In this document: piece by piece, positions 11,201-22,427 of the stretch
Layout of the letters: the number at the start of each line of letters is the position of its first letter
Position numbering within the stretch: position 1 is the stretch's first letter
Assembly (NCBI GenBank): GCA_000149265.1
Contig: CH002046.1
Coordinates: forward strand, 13,688 to 77,687
DNA from: Ciona savignyi
Lineage: Eukaryota; Chordata; Ascidiacea; Phlebobranchia; Cionidae
Length of the DNA: 64,000 nt
Reading direction: 5' to 3'
The notes under the pieces: model-generated
Seen by the model: only the letters and a program-made list of their open reading frames with translations
The model's database searches: none
What the model was told of the DNA's origin: nothing
Made by a program: the position numbers and the translations under genes

Positions 11201-11929
11201 TTGAATAATTGTTTGTTCTTTCTTTTGTAAAACTCCAGTCTTGTAATATTTTGTACTAAGATGTTCTAATTAAGAGATTTATTAGGTATAATAAAGAAAA
11301 TATAGGAATGTCCTCATTAGTGAAGAAGTTTTCTGACACCATCCCATCGTATCTTAAAAAAAGACCAAATTGGTTTATTACTCATATGATGTCAACTCTC
11401 GAGTCTTGTAAACACATTCCCACACGATACGCAGCAATGTTATCTGAAAATGGAATGTTCACATTTTTCAGTGAATCGAAAAGTAATGTGAACTACAAAA
11501 TTTCACTGGGATGTACTTCTGGAGGGAATATTACTGTCAATGCCGCAGTTGGGAAAGATCGCTTTTACCATGCAAGCATTAGTGCTCCATTTTAAACAAT
11601 GAAATGTGGTCAAGGGAAATGCCACAGCTCTATCGTAATTCCGCTTTTATATCTGCTGATGTGAAGTATTGCTCTCTAAAGAGCTGCAACAAAAAGAGTG
11701 TCTTTATACGAGTAACAACAATAACATTGATTTAACTGACACCAAGCAAGAAGAATTCTGTAATGATCAAAAGGAGTGCGAATCCGCAACAAAATTCGGA
11801 AATGAATGCCGTGAGATTTTGAAATTAATTCGAAACCTTACATACAATTGTAAGAGCGGAGGACATTTATCAATTGCTAACTTAAATTGTTGGAGGTGCA
11901 TGATATTCTTCGAGAGGGTTCAGAATTAG
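8295..11929 (+). pseudogene. MULE transposase, intron-containing and decayed
   Basis: Coding pieces: 8295-8427 (ends at a GTAAC donor), 8672-8857 (CRHGPDRH), about 9078-9200 (KLDCHARITMHQRM, like the zinc-binding MULE N-terminus, ending AAG|GTGAGA), 9325-9507, 9663-10167, 10388-10617, about 10830-10880, 11090-11198, and 11308-11929. The 9663 piece holds the first catalytic motif CLDATHKTSKYALPLFFLVV (Asp about residue 95 from its ATG) and LTDFD (Asp about 154). It splices at ACTA|GTGAGT to 10388, giving the family motif VLLCDFHRKQAW. A TTNAVER motif near 10844-10858 is the likely third acidic residue (Glu at 10853-10855). Stops at 11593, in 11669-11929 and between pieces show decay. The family assignment rests on the order and wording of these motifs, known from animal MULEs. 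Confidence 0.75.
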
Positions 11930-12135
11930 ATGATGGTATAGTTGTTGAAAATTCAACTAAAGATAAAAACGCCAAAAGGAAAAGTGAGGTTGTGGACCAA
12001 GCAGCAAACAAAAGGAAGATGGAAAGTAATTATTTATCCTTACCTCTTCAAAAAAAAGCAGGAAATCATTCTATTTGAATAAGCTTGATGCTGCTAGAAT
12101 AAGGATTTTTATAACTTGGCTTAACTTGAATATTA

Positions 12136-12735
12136 TTGTGTACGATACCTGAATCGGAAAAAGAAATGGAAGCAACTATGTTGGGAAAACTAGCTGCAAT
12201 GGAAGAGGCAATGATAAATATACAAGGCAAGCAAGAGATAATAGAAGCTAAGCTTGATAATAAAAGCCCCGATACTGCCCCTGTGTCTTCTATTTCAGAT
12301 TCTACGGTGACCGCGAGGGAGGTTGCTGAGATGAGGTCTTCCTTGAACAGTCTTGAGGCGTCCATGAAAGAGCTAAGGGCCATGCTTCAAAGAACGGATG
12401 AGCGGATAGACGACCTGGAGCAGTACGGAAGGAGAAACTGCCTAGTACTACATGGGTGCCAGGACATCCCAAAAGATCATAGATTTTTAGGTTGTATTAG
12501 CGATTTTTAATAAGCTTCACCTGCCTTTTCCTATATCACCAGCTCAGATTGACATTGCACACGTGCTGCCAACGAAGAATGGACGAACCCCGATCATCGT
12601 GAAGTTCGTCCACAGAATCGTTCGAAACCAAATCTTCGCTGCCAAACGACATCTTAAAGGAACGAAGATGGCTATCACGGAGTCACTGACAGCGAGACGA
12701 CTCCGTATCTTGGAGAAAGCCAAAGAGGCCATCAC
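12136..12735 (+). pseudogene. LINE ORF1 protein (coiled coil plus RNA-binding-like domain), frameshifted
   Basis: 12136-12510 encodes a heptad-rich helix (about residues 15-95) followed by DDLEQYGRRNCLVLHG, a signature shared by ORF1 proteins of CR1/L2/Jockey-type LINEs. After a frame change near 12500 the frame from 12540 continues the domain (IDIAHVLPTKNGRTPIIVKF, ending with RILEKAKEAI). It is then fused directly to the endonuclease of ORF2, so an internal deletion has removed the end of ORF1 and the start of ORF2. Confidence 0.7.
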
Positions 12736-15499
12736 GGAAACTTGGATAGTTGCGAACCAAACTTGCCACTATTCTTCCCTTCATGGTTATGTATTTCTCA
12801 GTAACAGTCGGTCAAAGAGCAGGGGTGGTGGGGTTGGATTGTATATTAGATCTGACCTGAATTTTCAAGTAATGGATTGCCTTACTGTAATGGAGGAGCG
12901 GATTTTTGAGTCTCTTTTTGTTGTCTTTCCTGACATATTTCCCCAGCACTCAACCAATTTAAAATCATCCTTAACTTATGGTGTCATTTACCGATTTCCT
13001 AAATTGGACTCTGAATCAAATTCCTCATTCTTACACAACTTGTCAAATACTCTTGAAAAAATCGAATCAAGAGACTCACAGTGTATACTACTTGGCGACT
13101 TAAATTATGACCTTTTGAAAGAAAATAACAACAACAACATAACAAATTTTACAAATTTAATGCACGATTATTGCTATCAATCTGTCATAAACAAACCAAC
13201 TCGGATCACTGACTCGGGTGCAACAGTCATTGACCACATCTGGAGTACTTTAGACCCCACAATTTTAAAATCAGGTATTATTACTGATAGTATATCGGAC
13301 CATCTCCCAGTAATAATGACTATTAACACTGAAATAAACAAAACTTGTACGGAATTGCCATCACGGTCTTTTACCAACTTGAACACCACCATTTTTAATA
13401 ATAATAATCAAAATTTAGACCTTCATGAAATTTTTTGTGAATCTGACTCAGATACGGCCTATTCTAAACTAATTGACCAATATAATGTTGAATTTGAAAA
13501 CTGTTTTCCAATTATACATTTAAAAAGTAAAAAAGCACAAAATCAATGGTACACTATAAAAATTGCTCAGCTGAATAAGGCAAAACAGAAATTTTATAAA
13601 AAGTTTATACGAAAAAAAACAATGCAATGTAAAGATGAATTCGTTACTGCCAGAAATATCCGTGAAATACGTGGTGCGAAAAAAAATCATTACAGGAAAC
13701 TTTTTGAATCTAATAGAAATAATATGAAAGCTACATGGCGGTCCATTAACTCTCTGCTAGGCAGACTAAGTCAACAAACTTCAAAATACTTTGAAATAAA
13801 TGGAATAATGACAAATGACCCAGTTACAATAGCAAATCAGTTTAATGATCATTTCTCTAATGTTGCATCCGAGTTGGTAAGACACATCCCACATTCAACA
13901 TCACTTCCATCAGACTACTTGGGCCCTCAATCTCCCTCCTCCATTTACATATTCCCCACAAGCCCATTGGAAATCAAAGCAATAATTCACGAAATGAAGT
14001 CCAAATCTAGCAGCGGTGTGGACAATATTCCCTCAAAACTTGTAAAATCAACTCCAAATAACATTCTGCAAGCCTTAGCCCACATTTTCAACCTATCACT
14101 TCAATCTGGAAAATTTGTTAATGCTTTTAAATCTGTTGAAGTCATTCCAATATATAAAAAAGGAAAGCATTCATCAGTCAATAATTACAGGCCAATTAGT
14201 TTACTTCCATCCTTTTCTAAAATACTAGAAAAAATGATGTATAACAGAACTCATATTTTTTAAAACAAAACAACTTTTTTCACAACCACCTATTTGGATT
14301 TAGAAAAGGTCATTCTACTAGTTATGCAAGCAATGTATTGGTTAATCTATTCCGATCAAATGGAAAAAAAGAAATCGGTTCTTGGAGCTTTCTTAGACCT
14401 TTCAAAAGCCTTTGACACCATTGACCATAAAATCCTTCTAAACAAACTATCACATTGTGGAATTCGTGGTGTTGCCTTAAGATGGTTCACCAGCTATCTT
14501 TCAAACCGTCGTCAAATTGTTAATTTTAATGGTGTTTTGTCTTCAAATACAAACTCGGTTACTCTAGGTGTCCCACAAGGGTCAATACGTGGTCCACTTT
14601 TATTTCTTATTTATATTAATGATTTACCAAATTGCCTTAAGCACAGTGAAACCATTATGTTTGCAGACGACACCAGCATTTTCACCTCGGGTACAAACCA
14701 ATCAGTCATATGTCAAAATGCAAATAATGATTTGGAAAGAGTATCTACCTGGGTTTCGACCAACAAATTGGTTCTTAATATTGACAAAACTAAATTTATG
14801 TACTTTTCTAGCTCCACCAAACCTGAACGTTTACCATCCTCCATTGTCATTAACAACTATCAAATTGAACAAGTCAATTCATTTAAATTTCTGGGTTTAA
14901 CCATTGATAACAGACTATCATGGAAGCCACATATGCTTAATTTGGCTAAAAAATAAATACAAATCTAATTATGGTACGTAAAATCCGACCACTCATCGAC
15001 CGTTCTTCACTTTTATCATTATATCACTCGCTAATTCTTAGTCACATTCAATATTGCATCTCCTCCTGGTGTTTTGGTAACAACCAAATCTTAGCCAAAT
15101 TACAACGTGTTTGCAATAGGTATATTCGAATGATTTTTAACCTTGGCAAACGGGAGAACACATGTTAAAACAATGCAGCAACATCAACTTCTGACTATAT
15201 ATGATATGCATAAACTCGAAATCTTATCTATAATGCACCGGTGCAATTATCAAAAGCTTCCCACGGCCCTTCTTCATTCTATACAGTTGAAACCCATGAC
15301 CACTAGGATGACGACCAGAAGCAAAACAAAATTTGCCATTCCATTCTGCAGTAAAACAATTTCCCAACAGTCCATAAAATATATTGGCCCCAAATACTGG
15401 CATCAATTACCAATAAAAATTCGCGAGATCCGACCTCATTATAAATTTATTAAAGCTGTTAAACAACACCTCTTGAATGATCCTCATCCCCTTCCATGA
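12736..15499 (+). pseudogene. LINE ORF2: endonuclease and reverse transcriptase, broken
   Basis: The endonuclease (12736-13330) begins at its TETW motif and keeps GGGVGLYIR, ILLGDLNYD and a terminal SDHLPVI. The reverse transcriptase spans a frame break at 14260: YRPISLLPSFSKILEK before it, and after it LDLSKAFDTIDHKIL, GVPQGS and FADDTSIF (catalytic Asp pair). Further breaks occur at 14954 and near 15145, with the C-terminal region continuing to 15499. At least three frame interruptions make it inactive. The clade call (CR1/L2/Daphne group) follows from motif wording; a tree would be needed for more. Confidence 0.85.
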
Positions 15500-16846
15500 G
15501 TTTACTATCACCACTTTTCTCGCCTAAATACTTCCCTATAATTCAGTTTTATTGCCAGTCACTTTAACTATAATATTTATTTACCTCATATTACATTTAC
15601 ATTTATTACCTTTCCTTTATAATTACTTTCTTTTATTTATTCCCCTATCCTCCCACTGCACACTCCCCTCACAAAGCTATGACTTTTGTTTTGTTTTTTT
15701 ATTTGTTTTTATTATTGAGTTTAAATTGCTTTGTTCACAATTTTACTATTTCACCATCACTTTATTGGCCCAATGTTTTACTGCTATTAACAGCATGCTG
15801 TTTTATTTTTATCATTTCACCATTTTAGTCACAAGGGTTTCTACTGTTAATGGCATGCCGATGGCAATTTGTATTTGTAGTGCTGTTTTCTTTTTAGTTT
15901 ATTGCTGGCCCTAATAGTATTCCCCCTATTTATTACTTTACTGCATGCCACATCCCATTAGTACTTCACCAGCACTTTGTTCTATTCACTCTTATTATGC
16001 ACTGTCTTTCTTTTCTTATAATTTGTATTAGCAGTCTATAAGACCCATACTGCCCAAAAATTATTTTTCCAGTTGCAAAGAAATCACATCAGCGGAAACG
16101 ATTGCTCTTCCACCTTCCCCGGCTCATTCACCTGCTCTTCGCGGCCGGCTGCGATCCTCTTTTCTGCGATGATGCCCCAATAAAGTTGAGATTTGGCAGT
16201 GCAACCCAATTACTGTGGAGACTTCACATTCAACTGTTTCGGACTTACTATTCATTAATTACACACAAAAAGCGGAAGTTTGCTGCTGTTTGTCTTTTTT
16301 CTTATTTTTGCAGTCTTATTTTAAATATTTATGTATATTGTATACATATTACTATCTTAAATTAGTTTATTTATATATTCTAGTGCAGTAATGTTCTGCA
16401 CTTAAAGTGCTTCATTTTTTAAACATAGTGCAATAACTGTTTTTGCACCAAAAATAATTTAATGTATAAAAGTGTGTTTTGAAACGGTTTTTTTAACCAC
16501 TGGTGGAATTTCATTTTAGGGGTTTTTTCTTTTTCCACTTAATCCCAAAGCCGGCTCTCCCCTCAGTATTGGGTCGCGCTTGCACACTTTTACTCAAGTA
16601 TTAATTAACACCAAATTTAAATAGTTAATTTTGATTTAATTTGTTTCGTTGAAACTTATTTGTATTAATGTAAGGTTTAACGGCCACGTCGTTTTTTTTC
16701 CTTAATTTGTAATGTGTTTATTTACTGACGTGTTTTAACTACTGTAGTTTTGCCGTTTTATCCTGTCTCCTCAATGTAAAATAATTGTTTTATTCTTCCT
16801 TACTGTAACGAAGGAGCGAAAAAATAAACTAAACTAAAATAAAACT
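15500..16846 (+). other. 3' untranslated region of the nested LINE
   Basis: No coding signal. T-rich tracts are followed by an A-rich repeat tail at the end. The open frames at 15552 and 16102 are low-complexity and are not supported as genes. Confidence 0.5.
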
Positions 16847-16856
16847 GTTTATTTCT

Positions 16857-17547
16857 ACACCCCACAAGAAAAGCAGATACAAAAAGACATCGATGTTATA
16901 TTATCGAAAGTACTAACAAGCTCAGCCAGGATGGTTTAGTCTTATTACCAGATTGCACTCAAAACAAACTCCGGGATGAATCTTGTATTGAGAGGTTTTT
17001 AGATGGAAGAACCATAAAAACATTGTGCAGAAAGGATGCTATACTGATTCGAACTGGTGCAGATTTAAGTTCTGCATCAATCAACTTATTTCAAAACTGG
17101 TTAAAAGTTCAATTTCCTCAAGTTGGTGGCTTACTGGATGTTGATTTGTTGCAATTCTTAAACAATGATCTGAGACACAAATTTGTTGTACCTGTAAAAA
17201 CAAGATTTGTCCAAATTTAACACACAGGCAAATATCATTGGATAACGACATCCAATTTTAAAGATAAAAGAAGTATACTTCCTCGATCCCAGGTATTTGT
17301 TTTTGACAGCCTTTCAACGACAGCCTTTCAACGCAGTCTGTAACAGGTCAAACACGAAAACAAATTCAGTACATTCTAAATGCTGTTGGAAGTAAGCATG
17401 TGGCATTTTAATGTTGTGATGTTCAGCAACAACGAAATGGCCACGATTGTGGAGTATTTGAAATTGCAAATGCTGTTTCTTTGCTTTATAATATTAATCC
17501 TGAAAATGTTGTATATGACATTAAGCTTATGAGGAATCACCTCTTGG
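16857..17547 (+). pseudogene. Ulp1-like (C48) cysteine protease of the MULE, decayed
   Basis: After the LINE the MULE coding resumes. A helical part reads ASINLFQNWLKVQFPQVGGL, followed by the peptidase core: KYHWITTSNF with the likely catalytic His (codon 17236-17238), VFVFDS with the likely Asp, and VQQQRNGHDCGVFEIANA with the oxyanion Gln and catalytic Cys (codon 17448-17450), then MRNHLL. Stops at about 17218 and 17410 and a frame change near 16930 break it. Ulp1 domains in MULEs are known from plants and several animals; here the order transposase then protease is clear. Confidence 0.8.
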
Positions 17548-18412
17548 TAAGTTTAACTGAGCAAAATGTTTTGGATGTATTCCCATTCTCTTATATTAAT
17601 GTGTAAGTTCATTTTGCATGTACACATTTACACAAGGCAAATTACTTGATACTTGGGTTTGGCCATTTATTTAATAATACAATACTTCTGCACAGCATGC
17701 CAGAGCAATCAAAACACACGTTTTCGTGTTCGCACCTCTATAATAGGTGGTAAATTGTCTCAAAATGACATCACATCATATCACCAATACATGGTGACGA
17801 GCGCATTATTTGTGCCAGGGTAACACGCACACTCATCATAAGTGTTAGCACTTCAAAAGTCGAAAAGTGATGTGTTTGTCATGCTATCCTTGTGGTAGCG
17901 GCGCGACTTGTTTTGTGCCAGAGACAAAGATTGCACCTAAATCAACCACTATGTGGTAGCACCTGGCGGACTGGGCTTAAGTAGAATTTAGTAACAAACA
18001 GTTATGAATATGGCTACAGGCGAAGAGTTCTGTAATAAAAACTCTAACGACATATTGGGAGAGCCTCCTGGGCATGTTGGAATCTCTTTAACACTCTTTT
18101 TTTTAAGTGAAACCATTCATGTCCATTATTATAATTTTCAGGTAACAAAGTTCCGAAGAATAGTGATAGTGCAGTGCTTGTTAACATTTTCCATGTGTTA
18201 CACCGTTCACAATATTAAATTTTTGGTTTGTCTGCCTGCCTCCCTCTCACCCTTCCTTTCATTTCCTCCCCTGTCTCCCTTCCACCTTCTCCAGTCAAAC
18301 AATTTTTCTTGTTAAGCCATCTGTAATGTTAATATATAATTGAAACACAAAACCGAAATAAGGATACAATTGGGAAATATTGCACTTACATAGCACCTTG
18401 GGTATGGTCCCC
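17548..18412 (+). other. MULE interior without recognised genes
   Basis: Contains short open frames only, including 18004-18315, with no recognisable motif. It ends at the assembly gap. Confidence 0.4.
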
Positions 18413-18512
18413 NNNNNNNNNNNNNNNNNNNNNNNNNNNNNNNNNNNNNNNNNNNNNNNNNNNNNNNNNNNNNNNNNNNNNNNNNNNNNNNNNNNNNNNN
18501 NNNNNNNNNNNN
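18413..18512. other. Assembly gap (100 N)
   Basis: Exactly 100 N, a conventional placeholder, so the true gap size is unknown. It lies at the tail end of a SINE copy, where repeats probably broke the assembly. Confidence 1.
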
Positions 18513-18783
18513 TTATCCCCGTGAATGTGAAAATCAAGGGGGTTAACACACGGGCAATCGTCAGATCACCTCGCGCCCATCGTCGGGTTACCGGAGCTAT
18601 TGCAGTGTGTTGTATATGATAGACATTTCCTTTAATTTAGCAGAACCCAATAATCCTCTGGGTTCAGGCAATGTCCGTGAAGTGCCTTGCCCAAGGACAC
18701 AACCGACTAGCTAGCGACCAGTTTCGCACCTGCAACCTTTCGATTGAAAGGCGACGCACTTAACCGTTAGACTAACGGGCCGG
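18513..18783 (-). repeat. tRNA-derived SINE, most complete copy
   Basis: On the minus strand it starts with a tRNA-like head: an A-box-like TTAGTCTAACGGTTAAG, then an arm CCTTTC/GAAAGG, then a B-box-like GGTTGCAGGTGCGAAAC. The body follows with GTTGTGTCCTTGGGCAAGGC and the shared CCGGTAACCCGACGATGGGC segment. The TATCC tail end falls in the N gap. Three copies in the window share this body. The GTCCTTGGGCAAGGC segment resembles a domain widespread in animal SINEs; which named domain it is I cannot verify. Confidence 0.75.
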
Positions 18784-18785
18784 AC

Positions 18786-19343
18786 GAAGTATTATGGTAG
18801 TCCCATTGAACTCCGCAAACAAAAGCAAAGGAAAATTTTGGGCTGGGAAAAATTGCTTGAAATTTCTGGGACCAATAGCATAAGGCAATGTGTAGAACTC
18901 ATATTGAATGCCTTTAAAACAGATCAATATACGTCCACTGTGATGTCCTAAACTATGACTGTAAACTTGCAATGGCAGCAATTTGGAACTTTAATAGAGA
19001 AGTAGCCTAGTATATTATACAAAAGAAATCAGTCAAGACTTGAAATTGGTAAAAATAATTAAGGGGACAATCATAGACGTTTAGCTGCGGACCTACAAGG
19101 TCCATAAACCATTACACTGATTTGTTAATAAATGCAAGTAAAACATTTTTTGCCTACATTCTAATTTTGGATAGAATAACCACTGCTTTAAAAGGTAATA
19201 TTTATTCAAAAGAAAGTTTAAAGAAATCCCTCCTGGCAAAAAATAATTACCTTTTTTTCATTGAATGCCCTTCTGGGCAGGAACAGCAAACAGGGCTTTT
19301 TTTACTTGATTACTGTAAAGAGAAAAAATGGCAAAATAAATAA
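18786..19343 (+). pseudogene. Possible further coding remnants of the MULE
   Basis: 18786-18950 reads a helical frame (LRKQKQRKILGWEKLLEI, then IRQCVELIL), and 19122-19343 another (FFIECPSGQEQQTG near its end). Neither is recognised. They lie on the same strand as the transposase and inside the element, so I assign them to it tentatively. Confidence 0.3.
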
Positions 19344-19589
19344 AAGCCTCTTAACCCAACACTAATGTTAAACTTACTTTATATTTGGTTCCTTATTAGG
19401 GACGGCAGCAGCTCCAATAATTATGAAGCTACTGCCGCGTACAGATATGTTTTCACTTATTTCCATCTCTGTAAAAAAAATACTGTTAACTAAAGATTAT
19501 GGTAATTTAAAAAAAAATCGCTCAACTTACCAACACGTTGTCGATGGACTGCAGATGGCGTTATAAAAATTCAGCCTCCAAAAAACATT

Positions 19590-19658
19590 TTTCTTTTTGT
19601 CGTTCCGCATGAAACACTCTCTCCTAGCAATTGCTCGATGCCAAGCAGCTTTTCTACC
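19590..19658 (-). repeat. Right terminal inverted repeat of the MULE
   Basis: The inverted complement of 7375-7443, read on the plus strand as CGCATGAAACACTCTCTCCT and ending TTTTCTACC. The TTCTATTAT that follows is the candidate 9-bp duplication. Confidence 0.85.
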
Positions 19659-19685
19659 TTCTATTATATTTTGTTTCATTATATT

Positions 19686-20652
19686 CTCGAGTTGCTGAAG
19701 CTATTACAGTGTGTAGATGGTTGGTTTATTTATATCCTCGTGGGTGGGAAGCTAGGCTTCATCCACGGGCATCCTAAGACACCTTATGCTCACAGTCGAG
19801 TTGCTGGAGCTATTACAGTGTGTGGATGGTTGGTTTATTTATATCCTCGTGGGTGGGAAGCCAGGCTTCATCCATGGGTATCGTAAGACACCTCATGCCC
19901 ACAGTCGAGTTGCTAGAGCTATTACAGAGTGTGGATGGTTGGTTCATTTATATCCTCGTGGGTGGGAAGCCAGGCTTTATCCACGGGTATCGTAAGATAC
20001 CTTATGCTCACAGTCGAGTTGCTGGAGGTATTACAGTGTGTAGATGGTTGGTTTATTTATATCCTTGTGGGTGGGAAGCCAGGCTTTATCCACGGGTATC
20101 GTAAGACACCTTATGCCCACAGTCGAGTTGCTGGAGCTATTACAGTGTGTAGATGGTTGGTTCATTTATATCCTCGTGGGTGGAAAGCCAGGCTTTATCC
20201 ATAGGTATCGTAAGACACCTCATGCCCACAGTCGAGTTGTAGGAGCTATTACAGTGTGTGGATGGTTGGTTTATTTATATCGTTGAGGGTGGGAAGCCAG
20301 GTTTTATCCACGGGTATCGTAAGACACCTCATGCCCACAGTCGAGTTGTAGGAGCTATTACAGTGTGTGAATGGTTGGTTCATTTATATTCTCGTGGGTG
20401 GGAAGCCAGGTTTTATCCACAGGTATCGTAAGACACCTTATGCTCACAGTCAATTTGCTGGAGCTATTACAGAGTGTGGATGGTTGGTTTATTTATACCG
20501 TCGTGGGTGGGAAGCCAGGCTTTATCCACGGGCATCGTAAGACACCTTATGCTCACAGTCGAGTTGCTAGAGCTATTACAGAGAGTGGATGGTTGGTTCA
20601 TTTATACCCTCGTGGGTGGAAAGCCAGGCTTTATCCACGGGTATCGTAAGAC
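19686..20652. repeat. 109-bp satellite, array 1 (about 9 copies)
   Basis: The unit contains CACAGTCGAGTTGCTGGAGC, then a GTGTGTGGATGGTTGGTT segment, then TCGTGGGTGGGAAGCCAGG, ending in TCCACGGGTATCGTAAGACA. The unit is not a multiple of three, so overlapping frames in all three phases recur; I treat them as artefacts. The same satellite is found at 35848-36522. Confidence 0.95.
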
Positions 20653-20689
20653 ATCTTGCAGCGGAGTCGCTTTGTATTCACTACAATTC

Positions 20690-21386
20690 AAACATCCGCG
20701 ATAAGATTGACGTCATCCACTGGAAAACTGCAGAATCACAATGAGAACATTATGACGTCAGTTAATGGTCGGTGTTGTTGATCGCGTGCGAAGGCTGACC
20801 GAGAACATTACGACGTCAGTTAATCTTTAAGTGCGTCACGCTTAAGTGGTCTTGGAGAGAAAACATTACATGAACGAAAGACCCGAAAAAAGTGCATCAT
20901 GGAGGTTTCTCTGAGTGATTGGAGCACCAGAAAAATACGCATGTTTGGGCGTCAAAAGAGGAGAGATTGGTGGCTGACCAGGAGAGAACGAGTTGACTTC
21001 CGCCTGGCGCGCTAGCGCCAGCCAGGGTTTTCGAGACTTTGTCATATAGTTGACAGAAAAGGAACAAGGCAAAAGTCGCAACTTCCGGATTAAACAAAGA
21101 ACGAGTTGACAAGCCGCAAGGAAAACGGACAGTCTATTAATCGCATCTCGCCGGTCGCTGCGAATCTAATCCCGAGTAAAGTGCATTGATTTATTCGTGT
21201 GTCTTATCAATAACGTTTGACAATAAACTAACCATCGTTCAATAAGCGTGGACTCGATCTTTGGAAGTCGGATATCGGAGTCAGCATATATTCGAGCCAC
21301 GCGGTGCAGCACAGAGCGTCCATCCATAACGCCAAAGCTGCACACTCAGAGGGCAAATCACCCTCGACTAACGTCAAACGTTGTAG
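20690..21386 (+). mobile_element. Long terminal repeat of an LTR retrotransposon (left copy)
   Basis: About 700 bases that recur at 22428-23014 in the same orientation. Both begin with GCGATAAGATTGACGTCATC and both include TTTGTCATATAGTTGACAGA, then GTTTGACAATAAACTAACCA (with an AATAAA signal). The left copy carries CRE-like TGACGTCA motifs, near 20753 and 20812. The right end is set by the primer binding site at 21387. It lacks classical TG...CA ends as far as I can judge, so the left boundary is uncertain. Confidence 0.7.
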
Positions 21387-21430
21387 TGGTGACCCCGACG
21401 GTGATTTTGAACTTAAACGCAACCTACCAA
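21387..21430 (+). promoter_or_regulatory. Primer binding site complementary to tRNA-Trp
   Basis: TGGTGACCCCGACG matches the complement of the 3' end of animal tRNA-Trp including CCA. The match continues, with small insertions, through TGATTTTGAAC to ACGCAACCT, so the complementarity reaches into the T arm. This identifies the preceding direct repeat as a 5' LTR. Confidence 0.7.
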
Positions 21431-22427
21431 AATCTGAAGAGTGGATACGAAGATTTCTACCGAGCAGACCCTACTGTTCACGAGAAAACAGAAGTGTGAT
21501 CAAAGCAGAAGTCTGTTCAACTTTCTGCAGTAATCAAGTGAGCTAGAAGAATAGCTTTTGAATAAAGCTCACCGCTTATGCTTATTCAACATTTCCTTCG
21601 AGCATGATGAGGAAAATTCAGCGACGATATCAAGTAAAGAGCCGCAAATCGTCGTTCAGCCATGTTGTTTTAATCAGTTGGTCACTCGATGCCAAACTGG
21701 AAGGTTCTGTTTGCCGAATAAAAACAAACAAATGTTCGAGTTTAAAGACTTTGAATCAGCGATGCTCTCAGTTTTTCAGAAGTAGTGAAACTGAGCGAAG
21801 ACTGATGTAGAAATCGACACCATTACACATCACATTTGTACATCACGGTGAAAAAGGTTTGAGTGTGGGCTATATAATATTCCATTTGATTTAAATCCCA
21901 AGAAGGCACATATATAATTGCTAGAGTTTTATGAGAACTCAATAATTCTGTTATTTTTGTTATCGACTTGATATGTTGTTTTATATTGCTTGATTTACAA
22001 ATGTCTATTAATCCAGGGGAAATAACCTAAAGAGATCACTGCGCAACCGCAAATCTATTATGTCTCTTTATTGCTTAATATTACCGCCCAGGTTACTTAA
22101 GCAACTCGCTGCTATATGCAAAACAGCCAAACGGCTTATATGTATCAAGCAAAAATATGAAAATAACGTCCCTATAATGGCCTTTGAGCAAAATATGTAG
22201 CTGCATCGGGATTTTTAACAGTTGCATTAAGCCAGAATCAACCTTTGACACATATATTCTCATTATTAACACACTCGTCTTACTAAAAATGTTTTGTATA
22301 TTCTCTATTAACAAACTTTTAATATGAAACACATACATTATGTGGAAGAAAGGACTTAATTTTGATTTTTCCTTTTTACGGTGGAAGGCAATGCGGCGAT
22401 CGCCTATGTAAACCATCTTAATTATCA
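21431..22427. other. Internal region of the LTR element, no gag or pol seen
   Basis: About 1 kb between the two LTR copies. No reverse transcriptase, protease or integrase motif is visible in any frame, so the element is a heavily deleted or non-autonomous derivative, or the second copy is a separate solo LTR. A minus-strand frame at 22093-22503 has no recognisable motif. Confidence 0.45.

Larger units (their letters stand above)
12100..16846 (+). mobile_element. CR1/L2-group LINE nested in the MULE
   Basis: Both LINE proteins are present but damaged (listed separately). The 3' region (15500-16846) has no coding content and ends in short A-rich repeats (AAATAAACTAAACTAAAAT), the tail style of CR1/L2-group elements rather than pure poly(A). 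It separates the MULE transposase from the MULE protease. The 5' boundary near 12100 is approximate, and I found no convincing target duplication. Confidence 0.75.
7375..19658 (+). mobile_element. Decayed MULE (Mutator-like) DNA transposon with Ulp1-like protease, containing a nested LINE
   Basis: The ends are imperfect inverted repeats of about 69 bases (7375-7443 and 19590-19658), both carrying CTAGGAGAGAGTGTTTCATG in the inward direction. The flanks TTCTATGTA (7366-7374) and TTCTATTAT (19659-19667) look like a decayed 9-bp duplication, the length typical of Mutator elements. Inside, all coding remnants run on the plus strand: an acidic N-terminal piece, a zinc/SWIM-type MULE transposase and a C48 (Ulp1) protease. 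A CR1/L2-group LINE of about 4.7 kb is inserted in the middle, and SINE copies lie at 8118-8201 and 18513-18783. Removing the LINE leaves about 7.5 kb. Several stops show it is inactive. Confidence 0.8.

Noticed and set aside
15552-16365. Small genes in the LINE 3' region
   Set aside because: Hydrophobic frames produced by T-rich 3' untranslated sequence.
19638-20704. Overlapping frames of 70-94 residues in the 109-bp satellite (also at 35746-36530)
   Set aside because: The same peptide recurs in all three frames because the unit is not divisible by three; this is satellite sequence, not coding.
21248-21546. Frames in the LTR and just after it as gag
   Set aside because: They overlap the LTR and primer site in two frames and show no zinc knuckle or other gag feature.
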